Part shown: piece by piece, positions 56,456 through 62,935 of the stretch
Layout of the letters: each line of letters opens with the position of its first letter
How positions within the stretch are numbered: position 1 is the first letter of the stretch
Assembly: GCF_030345095.1 (NCBI RefSeq)
Contig: NZ_CP128360.1
Span: 1,736,001 to 1,800,000 of the forward strand
DNA: 64,000 nt
Source: Solwaraspora sp. WMMA2056
Lineage (GTDB): Bacteria > Actinomycetota > Actinomycetes > Mycobacteriales > Micromonosporaceae
Reading direction: 5' to 3'
Program-made: the position numbers and the translations under genes
The notes under the pieces: generated by a model
Told to the model about the DNA's origin: nothing
Databases searched by the model: none
The model's input: the letters and a program-made list of their open reading frames with translations, nothing else

Positions 56456-56838
56456 GCGGCTCGGTTCGGCTGGTCCTCGACACCTCGGCGATCCTCGCCT
56501 ACGCCGCCGTCTCGACAGACGTCGGTGAGACCATCGCCGAGGTCGTCGACGAGGGCGGCAGCTTCGCGCTGCCGGTGGTGTGCCTCGCTGAGGCGTCCAG
56601 GCGCGTGCCCGAGCACCAGGCATCCGGTGTGTCGTTGCTCGCCGAGCACCCGTACGCGGTAGTGACGTCGACCCCGGCGGCTGACTGGCGCGCGCTGACC
56701 GAGTGGAGTCGCATTCTCGGCCGGGTCGACGTCGCCTCGGCGCTGTTCGACGCGATCACCCACACCGCTTACGTGCTGACCGGCGAGCCGGACGCGTACG
56801 GCGATTACAAGGATCTTCCGGTGATCCCCTTCGACTGA
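56452..56838 (+). CDS. PIN-domain protein (VapC-like)
   Basis: A 128-residue PIN-fold protein. It has the first catalytic aspartate in LVLDTSAILAYAAV, a glutamate in VCLAEASRRVPEH and later acidic residues in GRVDVASALFDAITH and YGDYKDLPVIPFD. PIN toxins cleave tRNA or rRNA. No intact antitoxin gene precedes it, only an 18-codon ORF, so it may be solitary, use a distant antitoxin, or act in another process. Confidence 0.75.
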   Translation: MSGSVRLVLDTSAILAYAAVSTDVGETIAEVVDEGGSFALPVVCLAEASRRVPEHQASGVSLLAEHPYAVVTSTPAADWRALTEWSRILGRVDVASALFDAITHTAYVLTGEPDAYGDYKDLPVIPFD

Positions 56839-56892
56839 CGTGGCCGGGCTCGGCTGTGCGGCCGAGCCCGACCACGACATCCAGCGACCGGG

Positions 56893-57906
56893 TCAGTCCG
56901 GGCCCGAGGTCAGGTCTTCCTGCTCCTCGGCGTGGTGGTCCTGCATGAGCCGGGCCGGCGGCAGGTGCGACTCCGGGTCCGACGGGCGCGGGCCTTCCGG
57001 GCCGTCGGGTCCGACCCGGACGAAGGTCTCGACCCGCGTCACCCGGCAGCGGACCCCCTCGACCTCGAAATCGTCGGTACGGGGTGGCCGGTGCTGCGCG
57101 CGGGCCCGGTCGAACGCGGCCCGGAACTCCTCCACCGAGGTGTCGCCGCCCGGGCGGATGTCGGGCATCACGAACGACCCGGCGTCGCGGGCGGCCTGCG
57201 GAGTCGCGTACGTGCTGGCCGACCGGGGACGCCAACTGCCGTCGACGTACGCCCCGACGGTGAAGCCCACGGGCAGCAGCACCACGTTCGGGTGGGTGGT
57301 CAGCGCCCGGCGGGAGTCGGCGAACACGTCGGCGGCGACGGTCGTCGGATCGTACGACGACGAGATCAGCTCCATCCGGACCAGCCCGGCGGTGAGCCCG
57401 GTGCCGGCCGCCGGGTCGATCACGAAGCCCTCCATGTGGGAGGTGTCCCGCTTGGCCTGGCCCAGCGGGTCGAGGTCGGTGGGGCGGGGCGGTTCCGGCC
57501 CGTCCGCCCCCATCCGGATGAACGGCTGGGCCCGGATGATCCGGTAGCGGTGGCCGTCGACGGTGGACTCGTCGACGGCCTCCCAGTCGAGCAGCTCGTA
57601 CATCGCTTCGTACTCCGCGCGGCGGGCGGCGTTCCCGGCGGTCGGCGGCGTCTCGCTGTGCAGCCACCGCAGGTGCGAGGCCAGGCTGTCACGGGCATCC
57701 TGCGGACTGTCGCCGTTGAGCCGGACGATTCGCCATCGACCGTCGACCTCCTGGGCGCAGCCGAACACCGGGGCGCCCCACATGATGGTCGGATAGGCGG
57801 CCGACCGTTGCCGGGCGTCGTCCTCGGCGACCAGCGACACCGGGTGGTCCGGTTGCTCGACCTTGATCAACAGATGCGGGGGAACCTGGTTAGCGTCGAA
57901 GGACAT
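56893..57906 (-). CDS. DUF5954 family protein
   Basis: A 337-residue cytoplasmic protein without membrane segments. It has two related segments: HRYRIIRAQPFIRMGADGPE then PPRPTDLDP near the middle, and RCRVTRVETFVRVGPDGPE then GPRPSDPES near the end. They indicate an internal duplication of a beta-rich unit. The opening QVPPHLLIKVEQPDHPVSLV matches DUF5954 proteins I recall from streptomycetes. No catalytic motif is evident and the function is unknown. It is on the same strand as the hydrolase operon but separated by 88 bases. Confidence 0.7.
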   Translation of the reverse strand: MSFDANQVPPHLLIKVEQPDHPVSLVAEDDARQRSAAYPTIMWGAPVFGCAQEVDGRWRIVRLNGDSPQDARDSLASHLRWLHSETPPTAGNAARRAEYEAMYELLDWEAVDESTVDGHRYRIIRAQPFIRMGADGPEPPRPTDLDPLGQAKRDTSHMEGFVIDPAAGTGLTAGLVRMELISSSYDPTTVAADVFADSRRALTTHPNVVLLPVGFTVGAYVDGSWRPRSASTYATPQAARDAGSFVMPDIRPGGDTSVEEFRAAFDRARAQHRPPRTDDFEVEGVRCRVTRVETFVRVGPDGPEGPRPSDPESHLPPARLMQDHHAEEQEDLTSGPD

Positions 57907-57994
57907 GTGCGCATTGTGATTCCTTGATGGCTGTCAGCGCAGCCCGGTCGCCTCCACCGTTGCTCCACAGCAACCGACGGCGAGGCGGCCCGTC

Positions 57995-58303
57995 TCAGGC
58001 CGGGCGCAGCTCCACCCGCAACAGCCGGCCGTTGCGTCGGCCGGCCGCCGTGTCGAGGTCGTAGTCGATGCTGGTCTCCAGCGTCGAGTGGTGCACCAGC
58101 CCGTCACGCAGCAGCGCCAGCATCCCCTCGTGCGAGGGCAGGCTGCTGTCGGCGCGCAACGTGGTTCCGGCGGCGTGTTGCGGTTTACCGCTGACCGTCG
58201 CGACCAACTCGCCGTCGATGCGGTCGTCCGGTGGGCCGTACCCGCCGCCCACGTCGTGCACCCGCAGGAAGGTGACCTTCCCGCTGGCTCGCAGTATCGC
58301 CAT
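57995..58303 (-). CDS. Stand-alone VHD-GYGPPDDRID module protein
   Basis: A 102-residue protein, third in a short operon. It carries FLRVHDVGGGYGPPDDRIDG, LRADSSLPSHEGMLALLRDG and a C-terminal beta strand ending in GRLLRVELRPA. The same module forms the C-terminus of the neighbouring 693-residue hydrolase. There is no signal peptide or membrane segment. I do not know a function for this module. The 54-bp core is almost identical at the DNA level in the two genes. Confidence 0.75.
   Translation of the reverse strand: MAILRASGKVTFLRVHDVGGGYGPPDDRIDGELVATVSGKPQHAAGTTLRADSSLPSHEGMLALLRDGLVHHSTLETSIDYDLDTAAGRRNGRLLRVELRPA
58214..58267. repeat. 54-bp direct repeat, copy 1
   Basis: Matches 58555-58608 with only two mismatches in 54 bases. 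It encodes the VHD-GYGPPDDRID core in the small gene. The copies are 341 bases apart. Confidence 0.85.
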
Positions 58304-58356
58304 GGCTATTCTCCTCTCATCCGGTGGCTCCGGTCGGTCGCCGCGCGTCGCGCGGC

Positions 58357-60438
58357 TCAGCTGGGAACGACGGCGACGATCTCCCGTACGGTGGGTCCGA
58401 CCCGCCGGTAGGCGAGCTGGATCTGACCGCCGGTCACCAGCGCGACGCGCAGCCCGGTGAACATTCCCCAGTTGGCCGGCAGGGTCGCGTCGGCGCGCAG
58501 CGGCAGACCGAACGACTCACCCGGTCGGCCGGCCAGCTGCACGATCACCTCGGTGTCGATGCGGTCGTCGGGTGGGCCGTACCCGCCGCCCAGGTCGTGC
58601 ACCCGCAGCATGCTGATCGCCGATGGAGCGGTGAGCGCGGCGGTCTCGAACTCGATGTCGTCGACCAGCAGACGGCCGGTGGGCCGATCGGAGAGGACCA
58701 GCCGGATCCTTTTCAGCGCGGTGACGTCCAGGCCCGGATTGGTCGCGGTGAAGGCGTCGACCGGCAGCCGTACCGTCTGGAACACGCTGTAGGTCTGTGG
58801 GCCGGCCAGCGGGTAGCGGACGACCTGGTCGACCACGGACAGCGGGACCGCTGCCCGCTCGGTCCCGTCGTCGAGTTCCACGACGACGTCGAGGTCCGCA
58901 CCGACCGGGTTGTGTGTCTCGTCGGGCAGGCCGCTGCCGGTTTCGGCGTAGTGCAGGGCCAGCCGCATCGACAGCGTGTCCGACGGCGCGACGCTCACCG
59001 CGTCCAGGTTGGTCTCGTAGCTGGTGGTGTCGCTGCGCCAGGCGACGTCCAGCCCGCGCGTGCCGTGCACACTCAGCGGCAGGTCCGTGCGGTGGTCGAC
59101 GTCGACCCACCGGTCGATGCCCTCGCCGGTGGTGCGGGCAGCCAGACCACGTCGGTTGACGGTCTTGTCGGCCGGTTCCTCGGGCGGCAGTTCGAGCTGG
59201 ACGTCGGCGTCGCCGAAGTCGTCGATCACGGTCACCGACGGCGACTGGTGCTGGCGGCGCACCACCGTGGCACCGACCACCCGGGGCAGCACCGGGCCGG
59301 CGAGGTAGCCGCGGTAGTCCTCCCGCCCGGTCAGCAAGTCGAGCAGGAACGCCGTGACCAGCGCCTGCCCGATGCGTCGCTGCCGGTCGGCGGGCAGCGC
59401 CGGCAGCGCCGGATCCGGCTCCGGCTCCAGGCTGTTCGGGCTGGCCAGCCAGATCGGGTTCCAGCCCTCGTGCCGGGCACCGTCGATGAAGGCGAGGCTG
59501 CGGGGCCGCCAGGCCCGGTCGTGGAGCCGGAACCCGCCGAAGCGGGGCGCCGGTCCGGTGACGTACCTCGGATCCTGCAGGAGGTAGTCCAGGCTGCCGT
59601 GCAGTTGCAGGTACGCGGTGTGGGTGGCGGCGACGTCCGGCCGGTAGTTGGTCGGGGCGATGCTGACCAGTCCGAGGACGCCGTACCGGGGCTGGCGGGT
59701 GCGGTTGATCGCCTGGGCGAGCACGACACCCTCGCCGCCCATGGAGTGGCCGACCAGCCCGACCCGGCCCCGGTCGACGTACCCGGCCAGGTCGTCGTCG
59801 GTGGTCAGCCGGTCGAGCATCGCCATGATCACTTCGCCGCGGGACCACTGCTGGGTCGCCATCGCCGTCTCGCGGTTGACCGTGGACAGGTCGATCGAGC
59901 AGACCACCATGCCCCAACGGGCCAGGTGCCCGGCCAGCCAGGCGTACCCCTTGAGGCTTTCGGCGTCCTCCAACGGATCTGCCCAGTAGCCGTGCGCGAC
60001 GACCACCAGGGGCCGGCGGCCCAGCCCGCCCGGCACCTGACCGGCACTGTCGGCAGGCAGCCACACCCGGCCGCGCAGCGGTGCCGCGAACCCGCCGTCG
60101 GCGCCCTGCGGAGTGTCGTGCGTCGGTACCGTGAAGCTGCCGTAGTCGACGTCGCGGACCGCCGCACCCGCGAACTCGCCGGCCTCCCCGGGATCCCGCA
60201 CCGGGGTGACGGCGGTGCTGGTGGCGCTCTGCGCGTCGAGGCGCGCGACTGCCTGGACCGGGTCGCCGGTGATTGCGGTGACACCGACCGGGGTCACCGG
60301 GCCGGTGGCCTGTCGGCGTCCCCGTTCGACACTGCCCTGCCGGATCGCGACGGTCGCGCCGGGAGTGGTCCCGCTGACCCAGACGACGCCGTCGCCGGTA
60401 GCGACCGGAGCGAGGACGCGTGGTGGGTGGACACTCAT
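58357..60438 (-). CDS. Large alpha/beta hydrolase with C-terminal VHD-GYGPP module
   Basis: A 693-residue protein. An Ig-like beta N-terminus (VVWVSGTTPGATVAIRQG) comes first. The hydrolase domain follows, with oxyanion strand VVVAHGYWADP, nucleophile GLVGHSMGGEG (Ser about 232), aspartate in HGSLDYLLQDP and histidine in IDGARHEGWNP. A beta-rich region (about 400-600) and the VHDLGGGYGPPDDRID module (about 609-693) end it. The fold resembles dienelactone or polyester hydrolases. No signal peptide is seen. ATG 60438 overlaps the upstream gene by four bases. The substrate is unknown; polyester or lipid esters are possible. Confidence 0.8.
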   Translation of the reverse strand: MSVHPPRVLAPVATGDGVVWVSGTTPGATVAIRQGSVERGRRQATGPVTPVGVTAITGDPVQAVARLDAQSATSTAVTPVRDPGEAGEFAGAAVRDVDYGSFTVPTHDTPQGADGGFAAPLRGRVWLPADSAGQVPGGLGRRPLVVVAHGYWADPLEDAESLKGYAWLAGHLARWGMVVCSIDLSTVNRETAMATQQWSRGEVIMAMLDRLTTDDDLAGYVDRGRVGLVGHSMGGEGVVLAQAINRTRQPRYGVLGLVSIAPTNYRPDVAATHTAYLQLHGSLDYLLQDPRYVTGPAPRFGGFRLHDRAWRPRSLAFIDGARHEGWNPIWLASPNSLEPEPDPALPALPADRQRRIGQALVTAFLLDLLTGREDYRGYLAGPVLPRVVGATVVRRQHQSPSVTVIDDFGDADVQLELPPEEPADKTVNRRGLAARTTGEGIDRWVDVDHRTDLPLSVHGTRGLDVAWRSDTTSYETNLDAVSVAPSDTLSMRLALHYAETGSGLPDETHNPVGADLDVVVELDDGTERAAVPLSVVDQVVRYPLAGPQTYSVFQTVRLPVDAFTATNPGLDVTALKRIRLVLSDRPTGRLLVDDIEFETAALTAPSAISMLRVHDLGGGYGPPDDRIDTEVIVQLAGRPGESFGLPLRADATLPANWGMFTGLRVALVTGGQIQLAYRRVGPTVREIVAVVPS
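58555..58608. repeat. 54-bp direct repeat, copy 2
   Basis: Second copy of the repeat described at 58214-58267, within the C-terminal module of the large hydrolase gene. Confidence 0.85.
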
Positions 60439-60743
60439 GACACCCGCCCGACCGTCGCTCGCACCGTGCCCGCCGGCCCGAGGTCGATGGTCACCTCGTC
60501 GCCGGGTTCGCCGCGATCGACCACGGCACGCAGGACGGTGCCACCGTGGCTCTCGATCCGCCGCGCCGGTCGGCCACCGATGTGGATCAGCGGCGGGACG
60601 GCGCCGGTGCGCAGGTCGGTCCCTTCGATCCGTACGTCGAACTGCCCGTCCGGCCGGGCCACCAGCCCGCAGCGGTGAACTGCCGGTCGTGACCGGGTCT
60701 GTCGGCTGGCAGCCTGGCTCGCCAGCCACTGTTCGCGGGACAT
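60435..60743 (-). CDS. Small IPT/TIG-like beta-sandwich protein
   Basis: A 102-residue protein, first gene of the hydrolase operon. ATG 60743 is nine bases after GGAGG; an ATG at 60749 is too close to it. It opens with SREQWLASQAASRQTRS and then has a strand pattern FDVRIEGTDL, PPLIHIGGRPARRIESHGG, VTIDLGPAGTVRATVGR similar to IPT/TIG domains. It has no catalytic motif. It is coupled to the hydrolase by ATGA and may be a subunit or binding partner of it. Confidence 0.6.
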   Translation of the reverse strand: MSREQWLASQAASRQTRSRPAVHRCGLVARPDGQFDVRIEGTDLRTGAVPPLIHIGGRPARRIESHGGTVLRAVVDRGEPGDEVTIDLGPAGTVRATVGRVS

Positions 60744-60901
60744 GGACATGCTGCCTCCTCGTCGTGAGGCTGCCGAATCTCGTTACTGAGCGTACTCATG
60801 CTGGTGGTGTAGCGCGATCGAATGATCGGGTCGACGGTCTGACCTGATCCGGCAGCGTGAGGCGGTGGAGGTCGGCCCGGCACGTCCGGCACGATCGGTG
60901 T

Positions 60902-61221
60902 GTGCGTGTTCCGTACCGTCGGATCCGGGCCGCCTTCGACGAGCAGACCGTGACGGTCTACCAGGCGTACGCGCCGGAGATCGCCGCCCCGGCGGTGGCT
61001 GCGTCCAAGCTCGGTCAGGAGCGGGTGCTGGCGGTCAGGATCCTCCGCAGTGGATCGTCGGCATCAGCGACGTGACCGACCATGCGCACGCGATCCGGGA
61101 TCGGCTCGCCGCCGATGACCGGAGCGGCCCACCCGGCCTGCTGCCCGCCGAGCGGCCGTACCCGGCGCCCGCCGCGATCGGGGCGGGCGCCGGCTTGTCA
61201 GGGCACGTGCGGCTGGAATGA
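60902..61221 (+). pseudogene. DUF4291 gene remnant with internal deletions and frameshift
   Basis: The start GTG 60902 encodes VPYRRIRAAFDEQTVTVYQA and YAPEIAAPAV, the DUF4291 N-terminus. It jumps directly to LGQERVLAVRI, missing about 30 residues including the normal MTWIKPSFLW segment. The frame then ends at 61075. A second frame resumes with PQWIVGISDVTDHAHAIRD and LLPAERPYPAP, the family C-terminus, to 61221, with about 90 middle residues missing. Two deletions and a frame change make this a clear pseudogene. DUF4291 has no known function. Confidence 0.8.
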
Positions 61222-61245
61222 TCGTGCCATGTGCTGGGGGTCGCG

Positions 61246-61746
61246 GTGACGGCCGCGTCGGATCGCGCGGCGGACCCGGTACGCGGTTCGCTGGCGGTCT
61301 ATCCCGGTACGTTCGATCCGTTCACCTCGGGGCACCGTGACCTGGTGGCCCGTGCCCGGGTGATGTTCGACCGGATCGTCGTGCTGCTGGCGGTGAACGC
61401 CGGCAAGCACCCGACCTCTGAGGCCACCGCCAGGGCCGTCCGGGCGCGCGACGCTCTGCCGGCAGCCTGGGGCAACGTCGAGGTGGACACCTGGACCGGC
61501 CTGACCACTGACTATTGCCTGCGCCGCGGTGCCACGGTCATCGTTCGCGGCCTGCGTACGGTGGCCGACCTCGGCTACGAGTACCAGCTCGCTTCGATGA
61601 ACGAGCGCCTCGGCGTGCAGACCGTCTGGTTGCCGTCCCGTCCGCAGCTGGCCGCGACGTCGTCGACGGCTGCACGGGCGTACCGCTCGGCGCAGTCGGC
61701 CCGTTCGTCGTACGACGCCGCCGAGAGTGACCTTCGCGCCGGGTAG
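61246..61746 (+). CDS. CoaD-like nucleotidyltransferase (atypical phosphopantetheine adenylyltransferase)
   Basis: A 166-residue protein. The nucleotidyltransferase entry motif is AVYPGTFDPFTSGH (TxGH intact), with VIVRGLRTVADLGYEYQLAS and MNERLGVQTVWLP as in CoaD. The segment after AVNAGKHP is shorter than usual, and the normal ISSS-x-x-x-E motif reads ATSSTAARAYRS. The C-terminal helix is replaced by a low-complexity Ser/Ala stretch. GTG 61246 has a G-rich element five bases upstream. The housekeeping coaD is normally near rsmD and recG, so this is likely a paralogue of altered or lost activity. Confidence 0.7.
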   Translation: MTAASDRAADPVRGSLAVYPGTFDPFTSGHRDLVARARVMFDRIVVLLAVNAGKHPTSEATARAVRARDALPAAWGNVEVDTWTGLTTDYCLRRGATVIVRGLRTVADLGYEYQLASMNERLGVQTVWLPSRPQLAATSSTAARAYRSAQSARSSYDAAESDLRAG

Positions 61747-61767
61747 CACATGTGCGACGGTGGGAAC

Positions 61768-62018
61768 ATGCGTGAGGTGGGGCTGCGGGAGATGCGGCAG
61801 AACGCCAGCGACCTGGTACGCCGGGCGCGGGGGGGGGCGAACGCGTGACGATTACCGTGGCGGGCCGACCGGCGGCCGTACTCGGCCCGGTCACTCCTCG
61901 AACCTGGCGCGAGTGGGACGACCTCGCCGGTCTGTTCGACCAACCCACCGACCCCGGATGGGCAGACGATCGAGATCTCCTCGACGACGCCGTCACCGAT
62001 GCGTGGGCTGATCGGTGA
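61768..62018 (+). pseudogene. Phd/YefM-type antitoxin gene, frameshifted in a G9 run
   Basis: ATG 61768 begins REVGLREMRQNASDLVRRAR, a Phd/YefM DNA-binding N-terminus. The run of nine G at 61829-61837 puts the frame out and it stops at 61848. The next frame continues as ERVTITVAGRPAAVLGPV, then WREWDDLAGLFDQP to TGA 62018, exactly the rest of the family. Seven or ten G would restore an 80-residue protein. It is a mutation, a sequencing artefact or a slippage-prone switch. Confidence 0.75.
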
Positions 62019-62077
62019 GCCGAGGCATTCTCGACACCAGCGTCCAGGGCGTCCATCCGATTCCGTGCGTCGGGTGA
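62015..62077 (+). pseudogene. VapC-type PIN toxin, truncated after ten codons
   Basis: GTG 62015 overlaps the antitoxin stop (GTGA), the standard toxin position. SRGILDTSV is the N-terminal strand and first aspartate of a PIN domain. The match then ends abruptly and a stop follows at 62077. No other part of a PIN domain is visible downstream, so the rest appears deleted. Confidence 0.65.
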
Positions 62078-62176
62078 CCATCGCGCTCACCCGCGCGGCG
62101 CCAGGCGGCCCCGGACCACCATCGCTACGTCGGCCCCGGTCGGTCCGGGCTGTCGGTGATCCGAGAGCGGACAGGC

Positions 62177-62182
62177 TAGTTT
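62177..62182 (+). promoter_or_regulatory. -10 element (TAGTTT) for the HNH-like gene
   Basis: TAGTTT ends six bases before ATG 62189; with no Shine-Dalgarno present, the transcript is likely leaderless. Confidence 0.5.
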
Positions 62183-62188
62183 GCTGGG

Positions 62189-62632
62189 ATGAGTCTCCTC
62201 GATGAGGTCGCGGTCCGGGACGGTTGGCGATGCTGGGTGTGTGATGAGCCGGTCGACGCCGACAAGTCGGTGAACGACCCGCGTGGTCCCAGCGTCGACA
62301 GCCGTACCGCCGACAAGAAGGCCAAGGTCGTCGAGCGACTCGCGCACCGGGCCTGCAACACCCGCAAAGGCGCGGTCAAGGTGGTCATCGCCTGGCCGGA
62401 CCGGCTGCGCGTGGTGGAGCCCGCACCCCTGATCGCCGTCGCCGAGCGGCTCGAACGCAAAGGTGGCCGGGAGCTGGTCGCCCGCTGCCCGAGCAGGAAG
62501 GACGCCCAGGAGGCGGCGGACTGGCTGGTCGACCGGTTCTCCCGGCTGGTGCCCGGACTGCCGGTGACCGCGAGCGTCGACGCGGGCGGTGGACAGTACC
62601 TCATCGCCCTGGCCGCCGGCCGCCGCCGCTGA
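62189..62632 (+). CDS. HNH-like zinc-finger protein, probably nuclease-dead
   Basis: A 147-residue protein. The N-terminal half follows an HNH layout: RDGWRCWVCDEPVD supplies a CxxC pair and LAHRACNTRKGAVK the HxxCNxxK end. In the middle, where active HNH enzymes have D-H, this has PSVDSRTADKK, so the general-base histidine is replaced by serine. The C-terminal half is a mixed alpha/beta segment of unknown fold. It may bind nucleic acid without cutting. It stands alone between decayed genes. Confidence 0.65.
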   Translation: MSLLDEVAVRDGWRCWVCDEPVDADKSVNDPRGPSVDSRTADKKAKVVERLAHRACNTRKGAVKVVIAWPDRLRVVEPAPLIAVAERLERKGGRELVARCPSRKDAQEAADWLVDRFSRLVPGLPVTASVDAGGGQYLIALAAGRRR

Positions 62633-62935
62633 CCGCCTGCGGCTAGCCCCTACGGGAGCAGATCCCACAGCACCCCGAACCCGATCCTGGCGAAGGTGCC
62701 GGTCACGGCAACCAGAGCGAACGGGCCAACGATGTCGCGGTTCATGGTGCCCACCGGGGCCGGCGTCGGCTGCCGCCGACGCCGATCTGCCACCGGGTCC
62801 AGGACGTTTGTGGGCGGTGGCGGTGGCGGCGACACCGGCCGTGGCACTGGTCGGATGTATCAAGCGGTTGACACAAGTTCCCGGCGTAGCCCACCATTCT
62901 TGTACCGTACGCTTGGTACAATCGAGGGAGTGCTC
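62633..62935. other. Intergenic region before the membrane protein gene
   Basis: About 300 bases without a convincing gene. On the minus strand, 62650-62847 is open (65 codons), and its last 31 codons (from ATG 62745) encode a hydrophobic stretch, MNRDIVGPFALVAVTGTF, which might be a tiny membrane peptide. I do not call it a gene. A TTGACA at 62868-62873 has no matching -10. The GntR-type operator lies at the right end. Confidence 0.4.
62900..62921. promoter_or_regulatory. GntR-type operator overlapping the -10 element
   Basis: A perfect inverted repeat TTGTACC-N8-GGTACAA. Its right arm overlaps TACAAT at 62917-62922, a -10 element 13 bases before the start codon. A GntR-family gene is second in the downstream operon, so autoregulation by occlusion of the promoter is likely. 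Confidence 0.7.

Noticed and set aside
62650-62847. 65-codon minus-strand frame with a hydrophobic end
   Set aside because: No ribosome binding site, no family signature and a proline-rich start; kept only as a remark in the intergenic entry.
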